Shown piece after piece: positions 34,931-43,186 of a DNA stretch of 64,000 bases. Position numbers and translations under genes: made by a program. This DNA is from Flavobacteriales bacterium (GTDB taxonomy: Bacteria > Bacteroidota > Bacteroidia > Flavobacteriales > Schleiferiaceae). The stretch covers positions 62,001 through 126,000 of the forward strand of contig PAND01000022.1 in assembly GCA_002707525.1 (NCBI GenBank), given 5' to 3'. The notes under the pieces are model-generated. The model ran no database searches and was not told the DNA's origin. It saw only the letters and a list, made by a program, of their open reading frames with translations. Every line of letters starts with the position of its first letter. Within the stretch, counting starts at the first letter, position 1.

Positions 34931-35278
34931 TTATTTAGAGACAAATGCTTGGTAGAAATCACCATTACCAACCTCTGAAACCCGAACCATAATTTCATTT
35001 AAGCTGACTAAGGTTGAATCATAGACGACTAGGGCAGTACTATCAAGAAAATTAATATTAAAATTCACCACACCCTCACTATTGCCAAGCTTACTCTCAA
35101 TAGCACCTTTACAGCCCATCTCGCAAGTCATTCCAGAAATAAATAAAGAAGCATCTGCATTTGCACTTACCTCAGCGTTAGACTGCACCTTTGCAGATGG
35201 TATAATTAACTGCTCGGGTTGCGGACTTGAACAAGATATCAAAGCAACTGTTGCTGCAAATATGAATAGGGTTTTCAT
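34931..35278 (-). CDS. Heavy-metal-associated domain lipoprotein
   Basis: A 115-residue exported lipoprotein with lipobox ALISC (Cys16), a short linker, and one heavy-metal-associated ferredoxin-like domain. The metal motif is GMTCEMGC, cysteines three residues apart (CxxxC), rather than the more common CxxC of copper chaperones. The ATG at 35278 gives the lipoprotein leader; an upstream start at 35296 would add six residues. It lies immediately before ctaA, 5 bp apart, so a role delivering or binding copper for the heme A-containing cytochrome oxidase is a reasonable inference. Confidence 0.85.
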   Translation of the reverse strand: MKTLFIFAATVALISCSSPQPEQLIIPSAKVQSNAEVSANADASLFISGMTCEMGCKGAIESKLGNSEGVVNFNINFLDSTALVVYDSTLVSLNEIMVRVSEVGNGDFYQAFVSK

Positions 35279-35347
35279 TATAGCTATTTTTGACAAAATT
35301 ACAAGTGCAATTCACTTCGAGAGTGCTTTTTGTTACAATTTTACCTT

Positions 35348-36247
35348 ATGAATGTTTCAAAACAAAACAAGCCGCTCATCCCTTGGTTCATATTTATTGG
35401 ATTAGCTCTTATTTGGGGATCGTCTTTCATCTTAATGAAGAGAGCTCTTGAAAGCTTTAGCTACAGTCAAGTAGGCTCGTTACGAGTTAGTATAGCAGCT
35501 ATTTTCATGGTAATTATAGGTTTTAGACAATTCAAGTATTTCAAGAAAAAAGACTTGATTCCTCTTCTAATTGTGGGCTTCTTGGGTAATGCTATACCCT
35601 ATGTTCTCTTCCCTCTTGCCGTGAATCATTTGGATAGCGGTGTTGTTGGCATCATCAATTCTCTAGTTCCACTCTTTACCGTGCTTATAGGCGGTTGGTT
35701 CTTTGGTCAAAAAGCGGGCAAAACCCAATGGCAAGGAGTGGCCGTTGGTCTGCTAGGAGCTGCCTTGCTTATTCTACCCATGAATAGCATACTTAATGGC
35801 GCATTTGAAATAGAAGGTGACCTAGCCTATGGTCTATATGGAGTGCTCGCAACCATGATGTATGGCACTTCCGTGAATACCCTAAAAATGCAGCTACCCC
35901 ATTTAAAAGCGCTTACCGTTACCACGCTCAGCCTGGCGAGCGCTGCACCATTTACGATAATTTACAGCTTAAGTTCAGGTTTTTTTGATGTATTTGCAAG
36001 CGATCCAAAAGCTTGGACCAACTTCGGATATATCTGTATTCTTGGAATATTAGGAAGTGCCTTCGCTGTCATTTTATTCAATCGACTTATACAAATGACA
36101 AGTGCTCTTTTTAGCTCATCTGTTACTTATGCTATTCCTGTAGTCGCAGTAATTTGGGGAATCTGGGACGGCGAGCAAATTATATGGAACCACCTACTCG
36201 GTTTGATAGTGATTATTACCGGCATTTATCTTATTAATAAAAAATAA
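35348..36247 (+). CDS. DMT-family EamA transporter
   Basis: A 299-residue membrane protein with ten predicted helices in two EamA halves. Marks are the opening helix with GLALIWGSSFILMKRALE, the first-half end with LGNAIPYVLFPLAV, and the second-half IAYGLYGVLATMMYGTS-like region with GILGSAFAVILFNRL. The family exports metabolites such as amino acids; the substrate here is unknown. ATG 35348 (MNVSKQNKPL) is preferred over a start six codons upstream. It is followed 17 bp later by a bidirectional terminator. Confidence 0.9.
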   Translation: MNVSKQNKPLIPWFIFIGLALIWGSSFILMKRALESFSYSQVGSLRVSIAAIFMVIIGFRQFKYFKKKDLIPLLIVGFLGNAIPYVLFPLAVNHLDSGVVGIINSLVPLFTVLIGGWFFGQKAGKTQWQGVAVGLLGAALLILPMNSILNGAFEIEGDLAYGLYGVLATMMYGTSVNTLKMQLPHLKALTVTTLSLASAAPFTIIYSLSSGFFDVFASDPKAWTNFGYICILGILGSAFAVILFNRLIQMTSALFSSSVTYAIPVVAVIWGIWDGEQIIWNHLLGLIVIITGIYLINKK

Positions 36248-36261
36248 GGCTACTCATCCAT

Positions 36262-36300
36262 AAAAAAATCCCCCAACAGCATTTGCTATTGGGGGATTTA
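36262..36300. terminator. Bidirectional terminator between DMT transporter and M16 gene
   Basis: An 11-bp stem AAATCCCCCAA / TTGGGGGATTT, extended inside by AGC/GCT around an ATTT loop, with A/T runs on both sides. It sits between convergent genes. Confidence 0.88.
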
Positions 36301-36316
36301 CGTTCTAATAGACTAG

Positions 36317-38380
36317 TTATTTAAAGAGCTTAGCTTTTACATCATCACCAAACTCAACTGAATCAACTATTATGGTAAAGGTTTGCTGACCAGCACTTTG
36401 CTTGCTAACCTTTGGCATCTTTATGCCATTATAATCGCCCCATTCCTTAACAGTCATAGAGACAGCCATTTCTCCTTCAGGAGTTTCTGTTGTTTCTGTG
36501 CTCTTATAAAACAATCCAGTTTCTACATCAAAGTATTTCGTTTTCTCGCCTTCGCTAACTTGATAAACTGCTCTTCCCTCCATCAAGGTTTGGCCGTCAA
36601 AAGTGAAAGATTCCAAATCTTGCATCCAAGCAAGCTCATCAATTACATAAGAAGCTTGTTTCTTAAGGTCATCTAATTCGTCACCTTCAAGTTCTTTTTC
36701 ACCTTGCATTCCACTCTGTTTGCCCACTCCATCAACGTAGGTCATTTTCATTACAGTCATACCTTGCATGCTTTGCTCCATCATAAATTTGTTCGGGGCA
36801 ATCTTCGCGGTACGCATTTTTAGTTGCCCTGGCATACCAGGGATTTCTAAATGTGCTTTCATATCCATCGCTTTCAATGAAGACAATACATCTACACCAC
36901 CCATGGCCTCATAATAGTTGGAAAATACCGTTTCCAGCGTTATGCCCTCTGGCATAAATAGGAAAGTTGGGGCATCCGTTGGCATCCCTTCTGCATCATA
37001 GTACTCTACTTCACCAAAAGCAGCTAAACCTGCCGCTACGTCTTGAGCTTTACCAACTACACTAATTGTAAGGTTATCAGTCTTCATGTATGTATTGGAT
37101 ACGCGCATTACATCTTCGGCAGTAACTGCTTCTAAACGGGCTAAATAGTTGTTGTAATAATCGGAAGGTAGATCGTACCGAGCAATGTTAAGTGCAAAAT
37201 TAGCTGCACTCGAAGTACTTTCTAATGAACGGCCAAATGCTCCGCTCAAAGACGCTTTTGCAGCAATTAAGTCTTCTTCTGTCACCGACTCTTTGCGCAT
37301 TCTCCCTATTTCCATCAAAAATTCAACAATAGCCGAATCTGTAACTTCATTACGCACTTTGGCCGACGCTCCGAATGTACTGTTGAGTTCATCAACACCA
37401 AAGTTTGAATACGCACCATAAGTAAAAGCCTTGTCCTCACGCAGATTCGTGAATAACCTACCGGACATTCCACCTCCTAAAATTTGATTTGCAATTCGCA
37501 ATGATTCGATATCCGGATGGCCTTGAGGCAGGTCAATCACATTACCCAACCAAACCACAGATTGCACAGCCGATGGCTTGTCCACCATAACGATTCGCCC
37601 TGCAGACGGTATAGAAGTTTTCTCGTATTCATGTGAAGGAACATCTGCTGGCTTCCAGCCCTTGAATGCTTTGCTCAACTTTTTCTTGGCATCCTTCGTA
37701 GTGATATCTCCAATGACAACCATGTAGGCAATGTTTGGACGGAAATATGCAGCAAAATAATTTTTGCAATCTTCAAGTGTTACTCCTTCTACCGTTGATT
37801 CCGTCATCACTTCGCCGTAAGGGTGCTCAAGGCCGTAAAGAGTAGCGCCTCTGAGGTTTGCAGCTATTGCATCTAAATCGTCCGCGTTCGCTTTCAAGCC
37901 AGAAGTCATTTGCGATTTGAGCTTTTCAAATTCTTCAGTCTCAAAACTTGGATTCGACAACACATCCAACATGATTTCAACCAAATCGTCCGTATACTTG
38001 CTCAGTCCGCCCACATTCATGGAACTTGCTGATGTTGAAAATCGAGCACCCATGAAATCAATCTCTTCATCAAGTTGAGCTTTGGTTCTAGTAGTTGTTC
38101 CAGAGCCCAGAAGGTTGCCGGCAATACTTACATATCCTGCCTTCTCTCCTTCAACGATTGGGTCGCGATCTAAAATCAGAGACATGGAAATGCGGGGTAA
38201 TTTATGGTCTTCTACCACAAATACTTTTAAGCCATTCTTCAATTCAAAGCTCTCATATGAAGCAATGACTGGTACTCTAGCAGGACCCGGAGCAGGCGCT
38301 GTAGTGCGATCAATGGTAGTTTGTGCAGTCAATGAGAAGGCTGCAACTATTGCAAAAAGGGAGTATATATATTTTTTCAT
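36317..38380 (-). CDS. M16 family peptidase-like protein, non-catalytic, with C-terminal LolA-like domain
   Basis: A 687-residue exported protein (signal peptide MKKYIYSLFAIVAAFSLTAQ). The N-terminal about 460 residues have the M16 fold (LKNGLKVFVVEDHKLPRISMSL, RPNIAYMVVIGDI, LGGGMSGRLFTNLRE), but where catalytic members have HxxEH this one reads SIAGNLLGSG, so it cannot bind the catalytic zinc. After about residue 480 comes a second domain with ETVFSNYYEAMGG, MEQSMQGMTVMKMTYVDG and a YQV..KTKYFDVETG pattern, which resembles LolA-like lipoprotein-binding folds. It lies 8 bp after the active M16 gene and is probably its heterodimer partner in the periplasm. Confidence 0.88.
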   Translation of the reverse strand: MKKYIYSLFAIVAAFSLTAQTTIDRTTAPAPGPARVPVIASYESFELKNGLKVFVVEDHKLPRISMSLILDRDPIVEGEKAGYVSIAGNLLGSGTTTRTKAQLDEEIDFMGARFSTSASSMNVGGLSKYTDDLVEIMLDVLSNPSFETEEFEKLKSQMTSGLKANADDLDAIAANLRGATLYGLEHPYGEVMTESTVEGVTLEDCKNYFAAYFRPNIAYMVVIGDITTKDAKKKLSKAFKGWKPADVPSHEYEKTSIPSAGRIVMVDKPSAVQSVVWLGNVIDLPQGHPDIESLRIANQILGGGMSGRLFTNLREDKAFTYGAYSNFGVDELNSTFGASAKVRNEVTDSAIVEFLMEIGRMRKESVTEEDLIAAKASLSGAFGRSLESTSSAANFALNIARYDLPSDYYNNYLARLEAVTAEDVMRVSNTYMKTDNLTISVVGKAQDVAAGLAAFGEVEYYDAEGMPTDAPTFLFMPEGITLETVFSNYYEAMGGVDVLSSLKAMDMKAHLEIPGMPGQLKMRTAKIAPNKFMMEQSMQGMTVMKMTYVDGVGKQSGMQGEKELEGDELDDLKKQASYVIDELAWMQDLESFTFDGQTLMEGRAVYQVSEGEKTKYFDVETGLFYKSTETTETPEGEMAVSMTVKEWGDYNGIKMPKVSKQSAGQQTFTIIVDSVEFGDDVKAKLFK

Positions 38381-38388
38381 CTTATGTT

Positions 38389-39708
38389 TTATTCAGCTGA
38401 TTCTTCACTTTTTGGCAAATAACGTAGGACAACTCTATTGTCTTTTACCAGGTATTTTTTGGCTACACGCTGAATATCTTCGCGTGAAACGCTACGGTAA
38501 CGCTCTATTTCTGTATTGATATAGTTTGCGTCACCATAATAAGTATAGTAATCCGCGAGGGATTCTGCAATACCTGCCATGTTCGAGTTACTCTGAATAA
38601 AGTTGCTTTCCATCTGATTTTGAATCTTTTGGAATTCACGTTCAGAGATAAGGTCATTTTGAAGATTGGAAATCTCTTCTTCTAATGCAGGAACCATATC
38701 ATCAATAGTTTTCCCAGCATTAGCAAGAGAGAAGGTAATGAATGCACCGCCTTGCTCTAGGGAAAAAGGAAAGGCAACTACTTGTAGAGCAGTTTGATCT
38801 TGATCAACCAACCTCTTGTACATACGAGACGAAGGACCGCCGCTTAAAACTGAACTTGCCATCTGAAGCGCATAGGCATCATCTGATGTTTGCGGAGGCA
38901 TTCGGTAACCCATCATAATCGCCGGTAATTGAATGTTATCATAAATAGTTGCGGTTTTCTCACCACCTAATGCTGGCTCTTGAACCGCTGGCTGCATTAC
39001 TTCTGCACCTTTAGGAATCTCTCCAAAGTAAGCCTGGATAAGCTCTTTTGTTTTTTCAATATCAATATCTCCTGCAATACTTAATGTCGCATTGTTTGGA
39101 ACGTAGAATTTCTTGTAGAAGGCCATGAACTCGTCCAATTGGGCCGCATTCAAATGATCCATTGAACCAATAGGAACCCAATTGTAAGGATGTTCAGTAT
39201 ACATGCGCTTCATCATGTTTTCCAACCAAGAACCGTACGGCTGATTGTCTACACGTTGACGTTTTTCTTCTTTAACTACTTCACGCTGTGTTTCAACACC
39301 TATGTTTTGAATGTTGGCATGCAACATTCTCTCACTTTCCAGCCATAAACCCATTTCCATCTGATTAGAGGGTAACAGTTCATAATAGAATGTTCGATCC
39401 TGCGAAGTATTTGCATTTAGAGCACCTCCTGCGTTAGTCACATAGCTATCGAATTCCCCTCGACCTATATTTTCGCTTCCTTCAAAAAGCAAATGCTCAA
39501 AGAAATGTGCGAAACCAGTGCGTTCCGGATCTTCATTTTTGCTACCAACGTGGTAGAGAACAGTAACAGCAGCGATAGGGGTGCTGTGGTCTTCGTGAAG
39601 AATTACGTGTAAACCGTTGTTTAAATCGTACTCTTCAAAATCAATTTTGTTTTGAGCACATAAGACAGTTGAAAACGCCAAAGCACCCAAGATCATGAAG
39701 TTTTTCAT
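38389..39708 (-). CDS. Periplasmic M16 zinc metallopeptidase (catalytic partner)
   Basis: A 439-residue pitrilysin-like peptidase with a signal peptide (MKNFMILGALAFSTVLCAQ). The zinc and catalytic motif HFFEH is at 68-72 and the third ligand lies in the downstream REVVKEEKRQR helix. The second half has the typical substrate-cleft features SGGPSSRMYKRLV. M16B peptidases degrade peptides as pairs, and here the neighbouring non-catalytic protein is the obvious partner. The ATG at 39708 starts the signal peptide; the frame opens further upstream at 39735. Start lies divergent from rplU. Confidence 0.93.
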   Translation of the reverse strand: MKNFMILGALAFSTVLCAQNKIDFEEYDLNNGLHVILHEDHSTPIAAVTVLYHVGSKNEDPERTGFAHFFEHLLFEGSENIGRGEFDSYVTNAGGALNANTSQDRTFYYELLPSNQMEMGLWLESERMLHANIQNIGVETQREVVKEEKRQRVDNQPYGSWLENMMKRMYTEHPYNWVPIGSMDHLNAAQLDEFMAFYKKFYVPNNATLSIAGDIDIEKTKELIQAYFGEIPKGAEVMQPAVQEPALGGEKTATIYDNIQLPAIMMGYRMPPQTSDDAYALQMASSVLSGGPSSRMYKRLVDQDQTALQVVAFPFSLEQGGAFITFSLANAGKTIDDMVPALEEEISNLQNDLISEREFQKIQNQMESNFIQSNSNMAGIAESLADYYTYYGDANYINTEIERYRSVSREDIQRVAKKYLVKDNRVVLRYLPKSEESAE

Positions 39709-39806
39709 TAAAGATATTTTAGGATAGTGCTTCAAATATAAGGTCTCATTACCTGCAAGTCTAAGAAATGCTATTCAACTTTTTGAAATCTTACTTATTT
39801 TAACGC

Positions 39807-39836
39807 TTTGTTATTAAAGCAGTTGTTTTATATTTG
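39807..39836 (+). promoter_or_regulatory. Promoter of rplU-rpmA
   Basis: TTTG at 39807-39810, 18 bp spacing, then TATATTTG at 39829-39836. This is an almost ideal Bacteroidota -33/-7 promoter, 21 bp upstream of the rplU start. Confidence 0.8.
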
Positions 39837-39857
39837 CAGCCCTTAAAAAGAAGTATA

Positions 39858-40349
39858 ATGTACGCAATTGTAGAGATAGCAGGGCTTCAATACAAAGTTG
39901 AAAAAGACCAACGCTTGTACGTAAACCGCTTAAATGTTGAGGCAGGGAAGAAAGTAAAATTCGACCGTGTTCTCCTCATAGAAGAGAAAGGTGATGTAAA
40001 GGTTGGCGCCCCAGTTATAGACGGAGCTAAAGTAGATGCTACCGTTAACGGCGAAGTAAAAAGCGATAAAATTCTTGTCTTCAAGAAGAAGCGTCGCAAG
40101 GGTTACCAAAAAATGAATGGTCACCGTCAGATTTTTACTTCAATTACTATTAATAAAATCACTGCCAAGGCTCCAGCAAAAAAGGCTGCAGCCAAAGCAA
40201 CTGAAGAAAAGGAAGCTGCTCCGAAAAAAGTTGCAGCCAAAAAGCCAGCAGCTAAAAAAGCTACTACTGCTAAGAAACCAGCAGCAAAGAAGCCAGCTAC
40301 AAAAAAGGCATCTCCTAAGAAACCAGTGGCTAAAAAAGCAGATAAATAA
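39858..40349 (+). CDS. rplU: 50S ribosomal protein bL21 with Lys/Ala-rich C-terminal tail
   Basis: A 163-residue bL21. Residues 1-102 are the normal ribosomal protein (MYAIVEIAGLQYKVEKDQRL, VFKKKRRKGYQKMNGHRQIF). Residues 103-163 are an extra tail of repeated AAKKP/AKKA motifs with few other residues, resembling histone H1-like C-termini. The start ATG at 39858 gives the usual N-terminus. rpmA follows after 6 bp. The tail is basic and likely disordered; contact with rRNA or nucleic acid is inference. Confidence 0.97.
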   Translation: MYAIVEIAGLQYKVEKDQRLYVNRLNVEAGKKVKFDRVLLIEEKGDVKVGAPVIDGAKVDATVNGEVKSDKILVFKKKRRKGYQKMNGHRQIFTSITINKITAKAPAKKAAAKATEEKEAAPKKVAAKKPAAKKATTAKKPAAKKPATKKASPKKPVAKKADK

Positions 40350-40355
40350 TTAGTT

Positions 40356-40613
40356 ATGGCTCACAAGAAAGGTGTAGGTAGTTCGAAAAACGGACGCGAA
40401 TCAGCAAGTAAGCGATTGGGTATCAAAATCTTTGGTGGCCAAGACGCTATCGCAGGGAATATAATCGTGCGTCAGCGAGGAACCAAGCATAATGCGGGAG
40501 AAAACGTAGGTATTGGAAAAGACCATACGTTATTCGCACTTGTAGACGGCAAGGTTGAGTTCCGCAAGAAAAAAGACAATAGAAGCTATGTAAGCGTTGT
40601 TCCAAACGCATAA
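40356..40613 (+). CDS. rpmA: 50S ribosomal protein bL27
   Basis: An 85-residue bL27, whose N-terminus reaches the peptidyl transferase centre. [22 protein letters not shown] and the [21 protein letters not shown] segment are the family pattern. There is no cleavable N-terminal extension of the Firmicutes type; the mature Ala/His start is encoded directly. It is the last gene of the rplU-rpmA unit and is followed by a terminator. Confidence 0.98.
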   Translation: MAHKKGVGSSKNGRESASKRLGIKIFGGQDAIAGNIIVRQRGTKHNAGENVGIGKDHTLFALVDGKVEFRKKKDNRSYVSVVPNA

Positions 40614-40634
40614 CATTTCACTCGTTTAGACTCG

Positions 40635-40670
40635 AAAGAGCTGTGCTTTATAAAGTACAGCTCTTTTTTT
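40635..40670 (+). terminator. Rho-independent terminator after rpmA
   Basis: AAAGAGCTGT / ACAGCTCTTT arms around an inner palindrome CTTTATAAAG, ending in a T7 run. It overlaps the last codon of the convergent oxidoreductase by two bases. Confidence 0.88.
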
Positions 40671-41748
40671 ATCTCCAAACTTGGCGCAAGTAAAGCCCAA
40701 ATTGAGAAGTAGTCTCGTCCATTGCCCTATACTGATGCAACTCTGCTCCACTAGAGCCGTCATATTGGGTTTTAGAAAACAGCATGATGCGCATTTGAGG
40801 GGTGAAAAATTTACCAATGAATGGCAACCTATGTAAAAAAGCGAAATCCCGCATTCTATCCAGCCAGGGTTCCGCATTCAGTCTTTTTATTTTTTTGGAG
40901 TGACCTATAGCCGCACCTAATTTGTCTAATAACTCATAAAAAGAGGCGTTTTCTGCCACTGCTATAATAGGACCAACTATTCTTTCACGATGCGCTGCAA
41001 CAGTTATGGATGCAACATCTCTAACATCAACGATTCCTGTAGAACCGTCCGTAGCAATTGGCATCTTACCGTCCTGAAGCCGCGCCCATAATTCTTGCGG
41101 AGGTCTTTCTTTGGGACCAATCCCTAAAATTACTCCAGGTCTAATAATCGAAATCGACATACCCTCTGCCTGAGCTTTCCAAACCCGGAGTTCACTTGCA
41201 ATTTTTCCTATTGCATAATTAGACAAAAAGGCAGCCGAACGATTAGGATGGAAATTAGCTGGACCAATCCATTCCTGCTCCCCAAGAGGTGCTGTACCTC
41301 CCATTACTGCAATAGAACTGATATGGGTAAAGTGATTGATTTTCAATAATTCACCCAATAGGAGCATTTGATCCGTTAGTTGTTCATTAGGTGTATTTGC
41401 TGAAGTAGATGGACTAATGTTAATTGCCGCGGCTGCATGTATTATCTCCTTTGGGGGCGCAAAATCATGAACGGCACAATAGTCCATAATTACATCAAAA
41501 GTGAAATGTCCATCACCTAAGTCACAATCTATCCAATGAAGATTGTGAAATAAAGAAAATTGTTTGGAGTCCAAATTCAAAAAATCTTCAGTCATCTCAA
41601 TTTGACGCATAGAAGAACTTCCTCGTTTTGCACAAAGAATAGCTCCTGTATGGCCCTCACACTCTAAAAAACCCAATAGTTCTGCAAGTATAAACGAACC
41701 TAATTGGCCTGTTGATCCGGTAATAAATAAGGTGTCTTTTGAATCCAT
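40669..41748 (-). CDS. NAD(P)-dependent epimerase/reductase-like protein (extended SDR)
   Basis: A 359-residue extended short-chain dehydrogenase. The nucleotide-binding GSTGQLGSF is at residues 9-17, and the catalytic YAIGK motif lies at about residue 190, preceded by THISSIAVMGG with the catalytic Ser region. IRPGVILGIGP and VDVRDVASITVAA are further typical pieces. It resembles the reductase domains that act on acyl or sugar substrates; the substrate is unknown. The ATG at 41748 (MDSKDTLFITG) was chosen since the upstream frame contains no family sequence and overlaps the divergent Mrp gene. Convergent with rpmA. Confidence 0.87.
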   Translation of the reverse strand: MDSKDTLFITGSTGQLGSFILAELLGFLECEGHTGAILCAKRGSSSMRQIEMTEDFLNLDSKQFSLFHNLHWIDCDLGDGHFTFDVIMDYCAVHDFAPPKEIIHAAAAINISPSTSANTPNEQLTDQMLLLGELLKINHFTHISSIAVMGGTAPLGEQEWIGPANFHPNRSAAFLSNYAIGKIASELRVWKAQAEGMSISIIRPGVILGIGPKERPPQELWARLQDGKMPIATDGSTGIVDVRDVASITVAAHRERIVGPIIAVAENASFYELLDKLGAAIGHSKKIKRLNAEPWLDRMRDFAFLHRLPFIGKFFTPQMRIMLFSKTQYDGSSGAELHQYRAMDETTSQFGLYLRQVWR

Positions 41749-41809
41749 TGGCTTTTGTACGCTGTAGTGAAAGTAGTGGTTATTACTTTTGCAGCAGAAT
41801 TCTTTGAAT

Positions 41810-42940
41810 ATGAAAAAAATAGATATCCAAAAGGCACTGGAAAAGGTAAGTACCACCAAAGCAGAAAACATAGTTTCTGCCGGTTTGGTTCGCAATATTC
41901 AAGTATTTGGTGATGAGGTAATTGTAGACGCTGAAAGTATCAGCCCCACCTTGCAGGCAAAGAAGAAGTTAGAGGTAGATATCATGAAAGCTATTCACGA
42001 AGAAGTAAACGTGAAAGCAAAAATAGTGGTGAACATTACCGTTAGTGAAAAAGCTAAGGAAGAAGCCAGCAATGTAATTAAAGGGGCTCCAATACCTGGC
42101 GTTCAAAATATTATTGCAATTGCGTCTGGTAAAGGCGGCGTTGGTAAAAGTACCGTTACAGCTAATTTAGCTGTAGCCCTAAAGAAAATGGGCTTTAAAG
42201 TAGGACTAATAGATGCAGATATTTATGGTCCCTCAATACCCTTAATGTTTGATGTGCAACATGCAAAACCCATCACCGTGCATGCAGATGGAAAAAATAA
42301 GATGGGACCTGTGGACGGATACGGCATTAAGGTGATGTCAATAGGCTTTTTTGCAAATATGGACCAAGCAGTTGTTTGGCGTGGAGCTATGGCAACAAAG
42401 GCCTTAACCCAAATGATACACGATACGCACTGGGGAGAATTAGACTTTTTATTGATTGACTTACCCCCTGGAACGGGTGATATTCACTTAAGTATGGTTC
42501 AAAATGTTCCAGTTACAGGTTCCGTAGTCGTAAGTACACCTCAGAAAGTTGCCTTAGCTGATTGCCGTAAAGGAGTGGCCATGTTCCAAATGGAACAAAT
42601 TAATGTTCCTGTGCTGGGTATTTTAGAAAACATGAGTTACTTCACCCCTGACGAATTGCCGGAAATGAAATATCATTTATTTGGCAAAGAAGGAGCACGA
42701 AATTTAGCTAAATCGCTACAAGTTCCCTTTTTAGGTGAATTACCGTTAATTCAAAGTATCAGAGAAGCGAGTGATGTAGGCAGGCCTGCAGCTCTTCAAG
42801 AGGGAACAAATATTCCGTTGGCTTTTGAAGAAATCGCTCGTAATATTGTAGGTGAGGTTGCAAAGCGCAATAAAAACTTACCGCCAACAGAGATTGTCCG
42901 CATAACTACTATGGCTGGATGTTCTCCAAAAAAAAATTAA
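41810..42940 (+). CDS. Mrp/ApbC family iron-sulfur cluster carrier ATPase
   Basis: A 376-residue P-loop ATPase. An N-terminal MIP18-like (DUF59) region occupies about residues 1-90. The deviant Walker A ASGKGGVGKST is at 105-115, and DADIYGPSIP and LPPGTGDIHLS follow, both Mrp signatures. Mrp/ApbC proteins carry or assemble iron-sulfur clusters. The NifU-like scaffold gene follows directly with no gap, which supports this role. ATG 41810 (MKKIDIQKAL) is preferred to a start seven codons upstream. Confidence 0.94.
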   Translation: MKKIDIQKALEKVSTTKAENIVSAGLVRNIQVFGDEVIVDAESISPTLQAKKKLEVDIMKAIHEEVNVKAKIVVNITVSEKAKEEASNVIKGAPIPGVQNIIAIASGKGGVGKSTVTANLAVALKKMGFKVGLIDADIYGPSIPLMFDVQHAKPITVHADGKNKMGPVDGYGIKVMSIGFFANMDQAVVWRGAMATKALTQMIHDTHWGELDFLLIDLPPGTGDIHLSMVQNVPVTGSVVVSTPQKVALADCRKGVAMFQMEQINVPVLGILENMSYFTPDELPEMKYHLFGKEGARNLAKSLQVPFLGELPLIQSIREASDVGRPAALQEGTNIPLAFEEIARNIVGEVAKRNKNLPPTEIVRITTMAGCSPKKN

Positions 42941-43174
42941 TTGAATACGCTAACAGAGAAAATTGAGAGAGCCTTAGACGAAGTTCGTCCATTTCTTGCC
43001 AATGACGGCGGCGATGTAAGTCTTGTAAATATTGTTGGAACAACAGTGGAAGTTCAATTTCACGGGGCCTGCGTAGGCTGTAAGGTGAGTGACTTTACTC
43101 TTAAAGGCGGAATTGAGTCTACTATAAAAAAATATGCGCCTGAAATAGAGCGCGTCATTGCCATTGAGGCGTAA
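42941..43174 (+). CDS. NifU-like C-terminal domain protein (iron-sulfur scaffold)
   Basis: A 77-residue NifU C-terminal-type scaffold. RPFLANDGGDVSLV and the cluster-binding GACVGCKVSDFTLKGGIE (CxxC) are diagnostic. It begins with TTG directly after the mrp stop codon, with no intergenic base, implying translational coupling. It likely supplies iron-sulfur clusters with Mrp. serS follows 12 bp later. Confidence 0.93.
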   Translation: MNTLTEKIERALDEVRPFLANDGGDVSLVNIVGTTVEVQFHGACVGCKVSDFTLKGGIESTIKKYAPEIERVIAIEA

Positions 43175-43186
43175 ACCGTAACAATC

